Assembly (NCBI GenBank): GCA_016715815.1
Contig: JADJXN010000001.1
Location: 504,001-568,000, forward strand
DNA length: 64,000 nucleotides
Direction: 5' to 3'
Origin: Oligoflexia bacterium
Lineage (GTDB): Bacteria > Bdellovibrionota > Bdellovibrionia > JABDDW01
The translations under genes and the position numbers were made by a program. Of this stretch, positions 42,381 through 51,579 are shown one piece after another (positions within the stretch are counted from its first letter, which is position 1; the number at the start of each line of letters is the position of its first letter). The notes below the pieces were generated by a model, which searched no databases, was not told where the DNA came from, and saw nothing but the letters and a program-made list of their open reading frames with translations.

Positions 42381-43003
42381 GGAATAATATCCCTTAGCTG
42401 CACGTTGCCTTCAATGACATCAACTCGACCGGTAAGGGGGTTGATAATTAAAGAAGTTTCTTTTTTATTAGAATCAATGAGTTTTATAATTGAGCGTTCA
42501 ATAAGCCCTTGAGGGAAAAAATGAACATAAGCTTTTCCCTCAGTAACTGGGGCTTCATAGTTTTCTGTTTCTACAGCTAAAAAATTTATTCCTTTGGGAA
42601 GCTCAATTGGTTTTTTCATAATAGAGGCGTCAGGGCTAAAGGGCGACTCTTCATCTTTTTCAATGATACTTCTTTTATATTTTTGGTCTTTTACAGGCTC
42701 CACTAAATAGTTAGCGCCTGCAGATTCAACATAAAATCTCTGTGGGATTTTTTTCTCTAAGTTCTGAAATTCAATAACAATTCTATAAGTTCTGTTTTTT
42801 AGCTTTGCACTGTTATGAATTTGTTTAGTTAAAACAACTAAATTTCTAACGATTTTTTTTGATGGAGAGCCAAAGGTTTTTAATAGTCTTGGTCCACCAA
42901 CAGAGACCACAAGAGCTATTAGAACAAGGACTACAAGAATTTCTACAAGGCTAAAACCAGATTTTTTACAAATCCTCGCTTGAGATGTCGCGATTATATC
43001 CAT
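42377..43003 (-). CDS. gspH: Type II secretion minor pseudopilin H
   Basis: The 208-aa prepilin has the leader ending C-K-K-S-G before FSLVEILVVLVLIALVVSVGG with Glu at +5, followed by a GspH-type globular domain. A start at 43003 follows an aaggtgg ribosome-binding-like sequence; the upstream ATG at 43030 lacks one. Either way it overlaps gspG (38 or 65 bp). It links the major pseudopilin to the tip complex. Confidence 0.82.
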   Translation of the reverse strand: MDIIATSQARICKKSGFSLVEILVVLVLIALVVSVGGPRLLKTFGSPSKKIVRNLVVLTKQIHNSAKLKNRTYRIVIEFQNLEKKIPQRFYVESAGANYLVEPVKDQKYKRSIIEKDEESPFSPDASIMKKPIELPKGINFLAVETENYEAPVTEGKAYVHFFPQGLIERSIIKLIDSNKKETSLIINPLTGRVDVIEGNVQLRDIIP

Positions 43004-43403
43004 CGCCACCTTCTTTTTTGTCTTTTCCATAAGACTTTAAAATGTATTTTGAACCATCGCTTGAATAGGAAAGCTCAGAGTTCCAAGGATCTTTTGGCAT
43101 TTTCTTTAAATAAGGTTCAGGTCCCCAGTTAGCGCAACCACTTCCTGGTGGCGTTAGGAGTGCGTTAATACCTTGATCAGTTGTTGGGTAAGCCCCGCAG
43201 TCTAAGTTATATTGGTCAAGGTTTTTCCCCACCTCAGCAATAAGAATTTTTGCCTGATTCATACGGCCTTTTTCTAGTTGCTTATTTACTTGTGTCACCA
43301 AAACCGTACCCATTGTTGCAATGATCACAAGCACAATCATGATTTCAATAAGGGTCATACCTTTTTGATTTGTTATCATTTTAAAGTTTTTGTTTTCCAG
43401 CAT
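42966..43403 (-). CDS. gspG: Type II secretion major pseudopilin G
   Basis: GspG is the main subunit of the periplasmic pseudopilus. The 145-aa prepilin has leader ...N-Q-K-G/MTLIE with Glu at +5, IMIVLVIIATMGTVLV, and the GspG pattern CGAYPTTDQGINALL, YLKKMPKDPW with a calcium-site-like C-terminus (KKEGGDGYNRDISS). The ATG at 43403 follows GAGAGG; the first in-frame start at 43448 has no ribosome-binding site. Just downstream of gspF. Confidence 0.93.
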   Translation of the reverse strand: MLENKNFKMITNQKGMTLIEIMIVLVIIATMGTVLVTQVNKQLEKGRMNQAKILIAEVGKNLDQYNLDCGAYPTTDQGINALLTPPGSGCANWGPEPYLKKMPKDPWNSELSYSSDGSKYILKSYGKDKKEGGDGYNRDISSEDL

Positions 43404-43472
43404 TTTTCCTCTCGATTTGTGGGTATTTATATAAATAATAATACGCATTTTACTATACCATGGTCAATTGTT

Positions 43473-44687
43473 TTAGCCAGCAATATTACTCATCTCTAAA
43501 ATTGGAATCATAATGGAAAACACAATAAATCCTACAATAAGACCCATAAAAATAAGCATTATGGGTTCAAGTATGCTGGTTAGACCAGAAATGGCTACAT
43601 TTACCTGAAAATCATAGGCTTCAGACACTTGGGTGAGCATGTTTTCAAGCTCGCCAGTTTTTTCACCAATATTAACCATGTGGGTCACAATGGGGGGGAA
43701 TTCTCCTGATTTTTTTAAAGGGCCGGCCACACTATTACCCTCTGATACTTGGTCTCGACATTCAATAATGACTCTTTCAAAAACTTTGTTATCAACAACA
43801 TTTTTTACAATATCAAAGGCATTAAGCATGGGAACTCCTCCAGCTAAAAGGGTGCTTAATGTTTTAGCAAACCTTGAAACCGCGATCATTCTCACAAGCT
43901 TTCCTACAACAGGAATTTTTAATTTCATTGCATCCCATTTGGGACGACCATTCTCAGAGCTGGACCATCTTAAAAACATTAAAATGCTTGCGACAAAACC
44001 TATGATCAGCATAAGCCAATAATCAGCAATGAATTTACTAATTCCAATTAAAACCTCAGTGTACCAGGGGAGTTGTTTTTCCAAATCTTCAAATATTTGT
44101 GTCACTTTGGGTATAACTACAACAAACATAACAATCATGACGGCAAAACCAAAAAAAGCCATGATCATAGGGTACATCATAGCGGCGCGCACTTTGTTTC
44201 TAAGCTCATTTTGTTTTTCAGTAAATTCCGCAAGGCGAATTAAAATAATATCTAATGTTCCGGACATCTCGCCAGCCTCACACATAGAAATATAAATGTT
44301 TGAAAATATTTTTGGATATTTTCCCAATGCCTTGTGAAAGCTTGAACCTTCTGTAACCATTTGCCTAATATCACTTACAGCGCTTCTTAAAACTAAATTG
44401 TCAACCTGATCCACTAGAGCCGCAAGAGCATCTACAAGCGGGATCTGAGATTTAATTAAAGTGGCAAGTTGTCGAGTCATTAAAGATAAATCTTGAACGC
44501 TGACAGAGCCTCCCGAGCTAAGCTTTGAAGTTTTTTTTAAGCTTAGTTGTTTTTTATCTTTAAGCTCAGTTACAAAAACACCATCTTTTTTAAGTTTTGC
44601 TCTAGCGTTTTTTACGTTATCAGACTCAATATTACCCTTAATGGTTTTGCCAGCGCTATTAACCCCGCGGTACTCAAATACTGGCAT
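43473..44687 (-). CDS. gspF: Type II secretion inner-membrane platform protein F
   Basis: The 404-aa polytopic membrane protein has two tandem T2SSF domains (about 68-190 and 270-395), each with an acidic-flanked helix bundle (LIPLVDALAALVD; GGVPMLNAFDIV) and three membrane helices in total around 170-190, 220-240 and 375-397. The N-terminal EYRGVNSAGKTIKG is typical. It lies 2 bp after gspE and is expected to convert ATPase motion to pseudopilus extension. Confidence 0.95.
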   Translation of the reverse strand: MPVFEYRGVNSAGKTIKGNIESDNVKNARAKLKKDGVFVTELKDKKQLSLKKTSKLSSGGSVSVQDLSLMTRQLATLIKSQIPLVDALAALVDQVDNLVLRSAVSDIRQMVTEGSSFHKALGKYPKIFSNIYISMCEAGEMSGTLDIILIRLAEFTEKQNELRNKVRAAMMYPMIMAFFGFAVMIVMFVVVIPKVTQIFEDLEKQLPWYTEVLIGISKFIADYWLMLIIGFVASILMFLRWSSSENGRPKWDAMKLKIPVVGKLVRMIAVSRFAKTLSTLLAGGVPMLNAFDIVKNVVDNKVFERVIIECRDQVSEGNSVAGPLKKSGEFPPIVTHMVNIGEKTGELENMLTQVSEAYDFQVNVAISGLTSILEPIMLIFMGLIVGFIVFSIMIPILEMSNIAG

Positions 44688-44689
44688 GA

Positions 44690-46375
44690 TTAGGTATCCT
44701 CTTGGGTTGTAGAGAGAAGCTCCTCAATAGTAGTAACACCACGTAATACTTTTTGTGCGCCATCCTCTCTAAGTGTTTTCATGCCGTGCTCTTGGGCAAG
44801 CTTTTTAATAGTTAAGCTGTCTTTATTTTGTAAAATGAGTTGTCTAATAGGCTCAGTAATGACTAGTAATTCACTGACAACACTTCTTCCAATATAACCT
44901 TTTTGATTACATTTTTCACAACCCACAGCTTTAAAAACCGTTCCCTTATTGGCCTGCTCTCGGGTAAGCTCAACACTAGCAAGCTCAGCATCTGTAGGGA
45001 TGTAGGGCTGTTTACAATTAGGGCACAGGTTGCGGATCAAGCGTTGTGCTAAAATTCCAACTAATGAAGAGGCTACTAAAAAGGGTTCACAACCCATATC
45101 AATAAGTCTTGGTAATGCACCAGCAGAATCATTGGTGTGAATGGTTGAGAGTACTAAGTGACCAGTGAGTGAGGAGTTAATAGCAATCTCTGCGGTTTCA
45201 AGGTCACGTATCTCACCAATCATAATAACATCTGGGTCTTGACGTAAAATTGCGCGTAAACCGTTTGCAAAAGTAAGATTTATTTTTGGATTTACTTGAA
45301 TTTGACCAATACCATGAATTCTATTTTCCACTGGGTCTTCAACGGTAATAATATTTTTTTCTGAATCGTTGATAGTCATAATAGAGGCATATAAAGTTGT
45401 AGATTTACCAGAACCAGTAGGGCCTGTGACCAAAAATATTCCGTGCTGTTTGTGTACAATTTCATGAATGAGCTTCATTTGATCTTCGCTAAAGCCAAGC
45501 TGCGGAAGTTCTAAAATAACATTACTTCTATCTTGTAAACGCATCACGATTCTTTCACCATGAGCGGTGGGCACAGTGCTCACACGAATATCAATATCTT
45601 TTCCGGCCATTTTAATTGGTATTCTTCCGTCTTGGGGGAGTCTTTTTTCGGCAATATTTAAATTGGCCATAACCTTTACACGAGAAGTGATTGAATTTTG
45701 AAGTTTCTTAGGTGGTTTAAAAATATCGTATAAAACACCGTCAATTCTAAAGCGTACCACCATGTCTCGTTCATAAGGTTCAATGTGAATATCTGATGCT
45801 TTTTCTTTTACAGATCTAAAAAGTAGAGAATTAACTAATTTAATAACAGGAGCATCATCATCAGTGGCTTGTAGTAGATCAATGGGTTCATCAAAATCAT
45901 AATCGCCTTCTTCAAGACCTTCTATGCTTTCATATGCAGCAGTGGATTTTTCATAGACTTTATTTATCGCATCTTGAATTTTTAAACTTCCACAAGCAAT
46001 AGGGACAATGCGCCTTGAAAATAAAGTGCGCATATCATCTAAAATTTTAAAATTAAAGGGGTTGCTGGTTAATATTTTAACCTGGTCAGGCTCACTTTTA
46101 AACGGCAAAACTTCAAACTGTTTAGCATAATTTATTGGGATATCACGTACTAAATCTGCGGCAATATCGTTTACCGGAATATCTTTTAAATATTCAATAG
46201 AAAAGTGCTGACACAAAATTTGTAAAGCCTCATCACTGTTAGTGGGGTTTAATTTTGTGTACTTATCTAAAAGCTTTTCACCTTGCGAGTTAGTGAGCAA
46301 TAAAACTTCATTTATTTGCTCCTCTGTCAATGTGGTGTGCTTAACAAGTAGGGTGTGGATGGCATCTGCGGCCAT
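44690..46375 (-). CDS. gspE: Type II secretion ATPase E
   Basis: Cytoplasmic hexameric ATPase driving pseudopilus assembly. The 561-aa chain has an N-terminal T2SSE_N domain, then SDIHIEP, Walker A GPTGSGKST with Lys324, an Asp box (TVEDPVE), Walker B region QDPDVIMIGEIRD, a His box (LSTIHTNDSA) and the C4 zinc module CPNC...CEKC. Length and motif order match GspE rather than twitching ATPases. Its start overlaps the gspD stop (TAATG). Confidence 0.96.
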   Translation of the reverse strand: MAADAIHTLLVKHTTLTEEQINEVLLLTNSQGEKLLDKYTKLNPTNSDEALQILCQHFSIEYLKDIPVNDIAADLVRDIPINYAKQFEVLPFKSEPDQVKILTSNPFNFKILDDMRTLFSRRIVPIACGSLKIQDAINKVYEKSTAAYESIEGLEEGDYDFDEPIDLLQATDDDAPVIKLVNSLLFRSVKEKASDIHIEPYERDMVVRFRIDGVLYDIFKPPKKLQNSITSRVKVMANLNIAEKRLPQDGRIPIKMAGKDIDIRVSTVPTAHGERIVMRLQDRSNVILELPQLGFSEDQMKLIHEIVHKQHGIFLVTGPTGSGKSTTLYASIMTINDSEKNIITVEDPVENRIHGIGQIQVNPKINLTFANGLRAILRQDPDVIMIGEIRDLETAEIAINSSLTGHLVLSTIHTNDSAGALPRLIDMGCEPFLVASSLVGILAQRLIRNLCPNCKQPYIPTDAELASVELTREQANKGTVFKAVGCEKCNQKGYIGRSVVSELLVITEPIRQLILQNKDSLTIKKLAQEHGMKTLREDGAQKVLRGVTTIEELLSTTQEDT

Positions 46376-48669
46376 TAATTATTATCCTTTTGCTTTAATT
46401 TTAGTTGGTCAATAAGATCTCCTTGGCCATCTTTTCCGCCCATACTACGTTGGATAAAATTTAATCTTTCATTCATTTTATCTTTTACAAGTTGGCTTGA
46501 TGCCTCAGATGTTCTGACAATTCTTGGCGTTAAAAACATCATGAGATTTACTTTTTCTTGCTCTACCTTTTTGCCCTTAAAGAGCCAGCCCAAGATGGGA
46601 ATGTCTCCTAATAGCGGAACTTTTGTCACGCTTACGTTTTCTCTATCCCGCATTAATCCGCCTATAACAATGGTATCTTTATCATGAACAATCACACTTG
46701 TTTTAGTATTTCTTTTTGTATAAGCCAGAGCATTATCACTTAAATTTTTTGCATTAACAGATTGTTGGCTTATGTCTTTTATACTTTGTGTAATTTCAAG
46801 ACGCATAGTGTTTGAGCCAGGGCTTATGTGTGGTTTAATATTAAGCTTAATTGTAACATCTTCTCTTTGTTGAGAAGTGGTTGTGCCTGTAGCGCTTTGA
46901 GTACTACTTGAACCCACAGGAACGTTGGCACCAACTTCAATTTCAGCCTCTTCGTTATCAAGAGCCATGATTTGAGGGGTACTTAAAATATTTGTATTTG
47001 TAATGCTTGATAAAAAATTAATAAAACCCACTAAAGAGGGGATTGATATAGCTTGTGTGCTTCCAGGAGGTGTCACTGAAACGGTAGCTCCTCCTCCAAA
47101 ACCAAGCACAGCACCTTTGTCGCTATTTATGTCTAATATTGAAGAAGCTGCCCCTGAATTACTTGCAAAACCAGATCTTCCAGCAAAGCTACTACCAGAT
47201 AACTGGTAATAATTTATTCCCCACTGCTTAAGGGTGCCAACATTTAGTTCCATAATAATACCTTCAACATAAACTTGATCTCGGGGAACGTCTAATTTAG
47301 ATAAAATACTTTTTACAACTTCGTAATCTTGTTTACTTGCAGTAACAACTAAAGAGTTTGTTGTTTTATCTGCCACAACTTTTACATCTCCGCCAAAAAT
47401 AGCAGTTTTTTGCTGAACTGCGGGTGCTCCGAAAGGATTAGGTGGTGTGTTTGCGTTTGAAGCATTTTGCTGAGCAAGACCGGAAAGGGTGGCAGATATT
47501 TTTTCTGCATCCCCAAAGCGTACATAGTAAACATAAACTCCGCCTTGATCTTCGGGGTTAAGTTTAAAGTCAAGTTTTCTAACAAGGCCTTTTATTTTAT
47601 CAATTCCTTGTGTGTTACCTACAACAATTAAAGTATTTGTTCTCTCATCGGGAATAACTAAAGAATAAGCTTCACTACTTGAGCCTTGAGTAGAGCCTAG
47701 GGTGTTAAACCGAGGGATACCAGTTGTGAACCCCCCACCTTGGCTAGGATTTGGTTTGCCTTTATTAATAATTTGGTCAACTAGCTTTGCAAGCTCAGAA
47801 GCTTTAGCATGGCGCACGCGAATCACTTCAAGCTGTTCTTCAAAGCCCGGGACATCAAGTTGTCTTAAAATTTTCATAATGCGGTCAATATTGGAGCCAT
47901 AATCAGAAATAATAAGAGTATTTGTTGGCTCATAAGGTTTTAATTCTCCCAAACGGGATTGAAGCATGGGCCCGAGACTGTTAAACACATCTTTTGCTGA
48001 GATATATTTTAACTGTACAATACGTGTAATCATGGCATCGGTTGTGGGAGCGTAGGCTCCAGAGTAAGTGTCAAGGTTGTCCCGTGTAGCATTTTGCGCT
48101 TGTTTAATTTTTAAAAACTTTCCTGATGGGACAACTGTAAAGCCATTCATGGCAAGAGAAGATAAAAATGCTTTATAAGCTTCAGCAACAGTAATTCTTG
48201 TTGGAGCAATAATAGTAATTTTTCCTTTAACACCTTGATCTATAATAAAGTTTTTTCCTGTAAGCTCTGAAATGGCTTTTACGATGTCAGAAATTTCAGC
48301 ATTAGGGTAATCAAAGCTGTCAATAAGATCAGGGAAATTGGCGTCTGTCATGTCAATATCTGTGGCATCAAATAAAGATTTTTTACCTTTTTCAATTACT
48401 GGCGGGTTTTCTTTTCTATTTCTTCGTGGTTGAGGCTTTGAGTTTTTTCCAAAACTGTTGTTTGAAGTTTCACTAGATCCACTTGTAAAGTCAGGCGCAG
48501 GAGCGGGTGCAGGTGCTGGTGGGGGAATGGGGGCTCCAATTGGTGGGGCATCAAAATCTTCTTCATCTAAAAAATTATCAAAACTAGGTGGAGGGGGTTG
48601 CTGCGAGAAACCTTTTAGCGGAATAAAAATTCCAAGTGTAAAAAGGATCATTAATAATAAATGGCGCAT
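46375..48669 (-). CDS. gspD: Type II secretion secretin D
   Basis: Outer-membrane secretin that forms the exit pore. The 764-aa precursor has a signal peptide (MRHLLLMILFTLGIFIPLKGFSQ), a Pro/Ala-rich stretch (about 24-100), N0 and repeated N1-N3 domains (about 115-440), and the C-terminal secretin domain with ISTPQIMALDNEEAEIEVG, VPLLGDIPILGWLF and FLTPRIV. The Pro-rich insertion before N0 is not typical and may be a spacer to GspC or the wall. No pilotin is in the window. Confidence 0.95.
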   Translation of the reverse strand: MRHLLLMILFTLGIFIPLKGFSQQPPPPSFDNFLDEEDFDAPPIGAPIPPPAPAPAPAPDFTSGSSETSNNSFGKNSKPQPRRNRKENPPVIEKGKKSLFDATDIDMTDANFPDLIDSFDYPNAEISDIVKAISELTGKNFIIDQGVKGKITIIAPTRITVAEAYKAFLSSLAMNGFTVVPSGKFLKIKQAQNATRDNLDTYSGAYAPTTDAMITRIVQLKYISAKDVFNSLGPMLQSRLGELKPYEPTNTLIISDYGSNIDRIMKILRQLDVPGFEEQLEVIRVRHAKASELAKLVDQIINKGKPNPSQGGGFTTGIPRFNTLGSTQGSSSEAYSLVIPDERTNTLIVVGNTQGIDKIKGLVRKLDFKLNPEDQGGVYVYYVRFGDAEKISATLSGLAQQNASNANTPPNPFGAPAVQQKTAIFGGDVKVVADKTTNSLVVTASKQDYEVVKSILSKLDVPRDQVYVEGIIMELNVGTLKQWGINYYQLSGSSFAGRSGFASNSGAASSILDINSDKGAVLGFGGGATVSVTPPGSTQAISIPSLVGFINFLSSITNTNILSTPQIMALDNEEAEIEVGANVPVGSSSTQSATGTTTSQQREDVTIKLNIKPHISPGSNTMRLEITQSIKDISQQSVNAKNLSDNALAYTKRNTKTSVIVHDKDTIVIGGLMRDRENVSVTKVPLLGDIPILGWLFKGKKVEQEKVNLMMFLTPRIVRTSEASSQLVKDKMNERLNFIQRSMGGKDGQGDLIDQLKLKQKDNN

Positions 48670-48685
48670 ATTTAACCTTTCGTTA

Positions 48686-49570
48686 TCACCTAATGTTGTA
48701 TGTCATGGTGAAGGGTTTTCCGTTTCTTTCTCCTGAAATATTTATTTTATTCTTAGTTCTTAATGAGTTGTATAATTCCATGGCTTTTGCGGGACTATCT
48801 AGCTTTTCCCCATCTACTTCTTTTAAAACATCCCCATCTTTAACGCCTAGTTTTGCAAACAAAGAGTTTGGAACAATTTCTGTAATTTTAAACCCGTTAA
48901 TTCTACCACCTACAATATTAGGTACTCCCCTTGCTTGAGTGAGAAGCTCTGGTAAATTTGCCATTTGTGTTTCAAGATCAGACCTTGTGATACCAAACGT
49001 ATTTTCTCCCTCTTCCATAATGGGGCTATCTTGTTTTGCAGCCGGTGAGCCTTTCTTAGAAAAGCTAAAACCACCGGTGTCGTCTTTGATTTGAATGTAT
49101 TCTAAAGCGCCACTTGAAAGATTTCTTATGTAAACTCTTTTTCTTTCAATTTTTATTAAAGTAGCCATGCCTTCAATTTCATCGTTGGGAATGTAGGGAA
49201 TAACTTTATCAGAAGTGTTTTTAAATTCTAAAGTGGCTACACTTTTTCCAGGGTTTGCATGTACGATGGTTCCAATTAATCCTAAGGGTAGATCACTTTC
49301 ACGGGCGGTGCCTGAAATATCAGCGCCTGAGCTATCAGAGGCCACTTGAATATCTGGAATGATTCCATCGCTATTAAAAATATTTCTAGCTAAAATATCA
49401 TCATAAGAGCTTAGAGGCTTATAAGGTTTTGCTAATTCTAAAATATTTTTTTTAGAACTTACCATAGGCATTGGCATCATGTATTGGCGCGACATTACAG
49501 CAGTTAAATCTGCTGCCATGGCTGCTATGAGTAAAATAGCCACATGGGGAGTATAATTTAATAAATTCAT
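48686..49570 (-). CDS. gspC: Type II secretion protein C with PDZ domain
   Basis: GspC links the inner-membrane platform to the secretin. The 294-aa protein has an N-terminal membrane segment (about 8-25), a homology region (about 95-165: LIGTIVHANPGKSVATLEF, KVIPYIPNDEI) and a C-terminal PDZ domain (about 208-292: GFKITEIVPNSLFAKLGVKDGDVL). GGAG eight bases before the ATG supports the start. It is the first gene of the operon; a palindromic operator-like site lies upstream. Confidence 0.9.
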   Translation of the reverse strand: MNLLNYTPHVAILLIAAMAADLTAVMSRQYMMPMPMVSSKKNILELAKPYKPLSSYDDILARNIFNSDGIIPDIQVASDSSGADISGTARESDLPLGLIGTIVHANPGKSVATLEFKNTSDKVIPYIPNDEIEGMATLIKIERKRVYIRNLSSGALEYIQIKDDTGGFSFSKKGSPAAKQDSPIMEEGENTFGITRSDLETQMANLPELLTQARGVPNIVGGRINGFKITEIVPNSLFAKLGVKDGDVLKEVDGEKLDSPAKAMELYNSLRTKNKINISGERNGKPFTMTYNIR

Positions 49571-49608
49571 CCGTGAATCTCCACTGTTAAGTGTAACTTA
49601 TAAAACTA

Positions 49609-49627
49609 AATTATGCGCAGCATAATT
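49609..49627. promoter_or_regulatory. Operator-like dyad between gspC and ffh
   Basis: AATTATGC (49609-49616) and GCATAATT (49620-49627) form a perfect 8-bp inverted repeat around a 3-bp centre. It overlaps the position expected for the gspC -35 box, given a minus-strand TATAAG at 49597-49602. It could bind a regulator of the secretion operon or of ffh; no regulator is encoded next to it. Confidence 0.4.
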
Positions 49628-49681
49628 GATGAAAAAGATTTCAAAATTTAGGCTCTAATAATATAAATGCAAAGACAAATT

Positions 49682-50998
49682 ATGTTTGAACAGTTAAGCG
49701 CAAAAATTTTATCTCCAATTAAAAAGCTCAAAGGGCAAGGTAAGATCACGATCTCCAATATAGAGGCTGCTTTGCGCGACATTCGTCTAGCTTTATTGGA
49801 GGCAGATGTTAACTACAAAGTAGCAAAGCTGTTTATAGAATCAATCACAAAAAAAGCTATTGGCCATGAAGTTATAGGTGATTTGCGCCCTGATCAGCAG
49901 CTTATCAAAATTGTGCATGATGAATTAGTTCATCTCATGGGGAGTTTAAACCAAGAGCTTGATTTTTCAGGTTCACCCCCAACTGTCATTATGCTTTGCG
50001 GTCTTCAGGGGGCAGGTAAAACAACAACAGCGGCAAAATTAAGTGCACTCATACAAAAAAAATATAATAAAACTTCTTTACTAGTATCTGTTGATGTTTA
50101 CAGACCAGCGGCCATTGAGCAGTTAAAAACATTATGCACGCAAAATAAGTTGTCATTTTTTGAATCACAAACCTTACAAAAGCCTGACAAGATAGCACAA
50201 CTAGCTTTAGAAAATGCTGTCAAAAATAATTTTGATGTACTTATTGTTGATACCGCAGGACGCCTTCAAATTGATGAAGATTTAATGACAGAACTTGAAA
50301 AGCTTAAAGGTGTTTTAAAACCAAAAGAAATTTTACTTGTTGCTGATAGTATGACTGGACAAGATGCTGTTAATATTGCCCAAGGTTTTAATGAAAAGTT
50401 AAAAATTACAGGAGTTATTTTAACTAAACTTGATGGTGATACTAGAGGGGGGGCAGCTTTATCTATCAAGGCCGTCACAGGTGCGCCCATAAAGTTTTCA
50501 GGTATGAGCGAGAAGATTTCAGGCCTTGAGGTTTTTCACCCGGATCGCATAGCAAGTAGGCTTTTAGATAAAGGCGATGTTTTAAGTCTTGTAGAAAAAG
50601 CACAAGAAGTCTTTGAGGCAGATAAAGCCCATGAGCTAGAGAAAAAACTACGAAAAAACCAATTTAATTTAGAGGATTTTAAAAACCAGCTAAAGCAGTT
50701 CAAAAAACTAGGTAGTTTTGAAAGTGTTTTAAAAATGCTTCCTGGGATGGGCCAAGTGAAAGAGCAGCTAAAGAATATGACCCCGCCTGATGAGGAGATC
50801 AAAAAAATTGAGGCCATTATTAACAGTATGACCCCGCAAGAGAGGCAGAACCATGGTATATTAAATGGCTCCAGACGAGCTCGTATTGCCAAAGGAAGCG
50901 GTACACAAGTTAGTGATATTAATAGGTTTATTAAGCAATTTGAGCAAACTTCTAAACTTATGAAGCTTTTTACAAAATCAGGGCGGCTGCCATTTTAA
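49682..50998 (+). CDS. ffh: Signal recognition particle GTPase Ffh
   Basis: Ffh with 4.5S RNA targets nascent membrane proteins. The 438-aa chain begins MFEQLSAKILSPIKKLKG, then has the N domain, the G domain with GLQGAGKTTTAAKL, DVYRPAA, DTAGRL and TKLDGD, and the methionine-rich M domain (LKMLPGMGQVKEQL, SRRARIAKGSG). An ATG at 49667 would add five residues; MFEQLS matches family starts better. First gene of the run to yraN; the 4.5S RNA gene was not seen. Confidence 0.96.
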   Translation: MFEQLSAKILSPIKKLKGQGKITISNIEAALRDIRLALLEADVNYKVAKLFIESITKKAIGHEVIGDLRPDQQLIKIVHDELVHLMGSLNQELDFSGSPPTVIMLCGLQGAGKTTTAAKLSALIQKKYNKTSLLVSVDVYRPAAIEQLKTLCTQNKLSFFESQTLQKPDKIAQLALENAVKNNFDVLIVDTAGRLQIDEDLMTELEKLKGVLKPKEILLVADSMTGQDAVNIAQGFNEKLKITGVILTKLDGDTRGGAALSIKAVTGAPIKFSGMSEKISGLEVFHPDRIASRLLDKGDVLSLVEKAQEVFEADKAHELEKKLRKNQFNLEDFKNQLKQFKKLGSFESVLKMLPGMGQVKEQLKNMTPPDEEIKKIEAIINSMTPQERQNHGILNGSRRARIAKGSGTQVSDINRFIKQFEQTSKLMKLFTKSGRLPF

Positions 50999-51060
50999 CT
51001 ACTTGTTTTTATAGGTAAAACCATGTATTTATTGGGGCTTAAAAAAGGAGTAACTCTTAG

Positions 51061-51315
51061 ATGGTAGTTATAAGACTTGCAAGATCTGGAAAAATTAATG
51101 CTGCGTTTTATCGCGTCACAGTTGCAGATAAAAGACGTTTTAGAGACAAAAAATATATAGCAAAAGTAGGTTGGTACAATCCCCGCTCAAATGACCCTAA
51201 ATCAAGAATCAGTCTTGATATGGTCCAAATTGATGAATGGATCCAAAAAGGGGCTCAGCCAAGTGAAACTGTAGCCAAATTAATTAAAGATTATAAGAAA
51301 TCATTAAAAAATTAA
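51061..51315 (+). CDS. rpsP: 30S ribosomal protein S16
   Basis: S16 is a small-subunit assembly protein. The 84-aa product shows VIRLARSGKINAAFYRVTVAD, KVGWYNPRS and the WIQKGAQPSETVAKL segment of the family. aaaaaaggagt lies upstream of the ATG. The order rpsP-khpA-rimM-trmD-rplS is one of the most conserved bacterial gene strings. Confidence 0.97.
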   Translation: MVVIRLARSGKINAAFYRVTVADKRRFRDKKYIAKVGWYNPRSNDPKSRISLDMVQIDEWIQKGAQPSETVAKLIKDYKKSLKN

Positions 51316-51332
51316 TTACAAGGTAGATTTAA

Positions 51333-51578
51333 ATGGATAATGGAAATCTTAAAGATTTAGTTAGTTTCATGGCTCAAACGCTAGTAGATAGTCCCCAAGA
51401 AGTTGAAGTAACAGAAATGGTGGGAGAGCAAACCACTGTTTTTGAGTTAAAAGTGGCTAAAGATGATCTTGGTAAAATTATTGGCAAACAAGGCCGCACA
51501 GCCCGCGCGTTAAGAACAATTTTAAATGCAGCAAGTACAAAGCTTAAAAAGCGAAGTGTTCTTGAAATTATAGAGTAG
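51333..51578 (+). CDS. khpA: KH-domain RNA-binding protein KhpA
   Basis: An 81-aa single-KH RNA-binding protein. The GxxG loop is in GKIIGKQGRTARALRTIL. KhpA forms RNA-binding complexes with KhpB in several phyla and influences cell division and small RNAs there. It sits between rpsP and rimM as usual, ending 1 bp before the rimM start. Confidence 0.93.
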   Translation: MDNGNLKDLVSFMAQTLVDSPQEVEVTEMVGEQTTVFELKVAKDDLGKIIGKQGRTARALRTILNAASTKLKKRSVLEIIE

Positions 51579-51579
51579 T

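Noticed and set aside
48458..48736. 92-aa plus-strand Gly-rich ORF opposite gspD
   Set aside because: It is the reverse of the Pro/Ala-rich GspD stretch; no independent support.
36669..49570. Type IV pilus locus instead of type II secretion
   Set aside because: A PDZ-containing GspC, a GspK without Glu at +5, GspN and the order C-D-E-F-G-H-I-J-K-L-M-N fit type II secretion; no pilT or pilus-specific genes.
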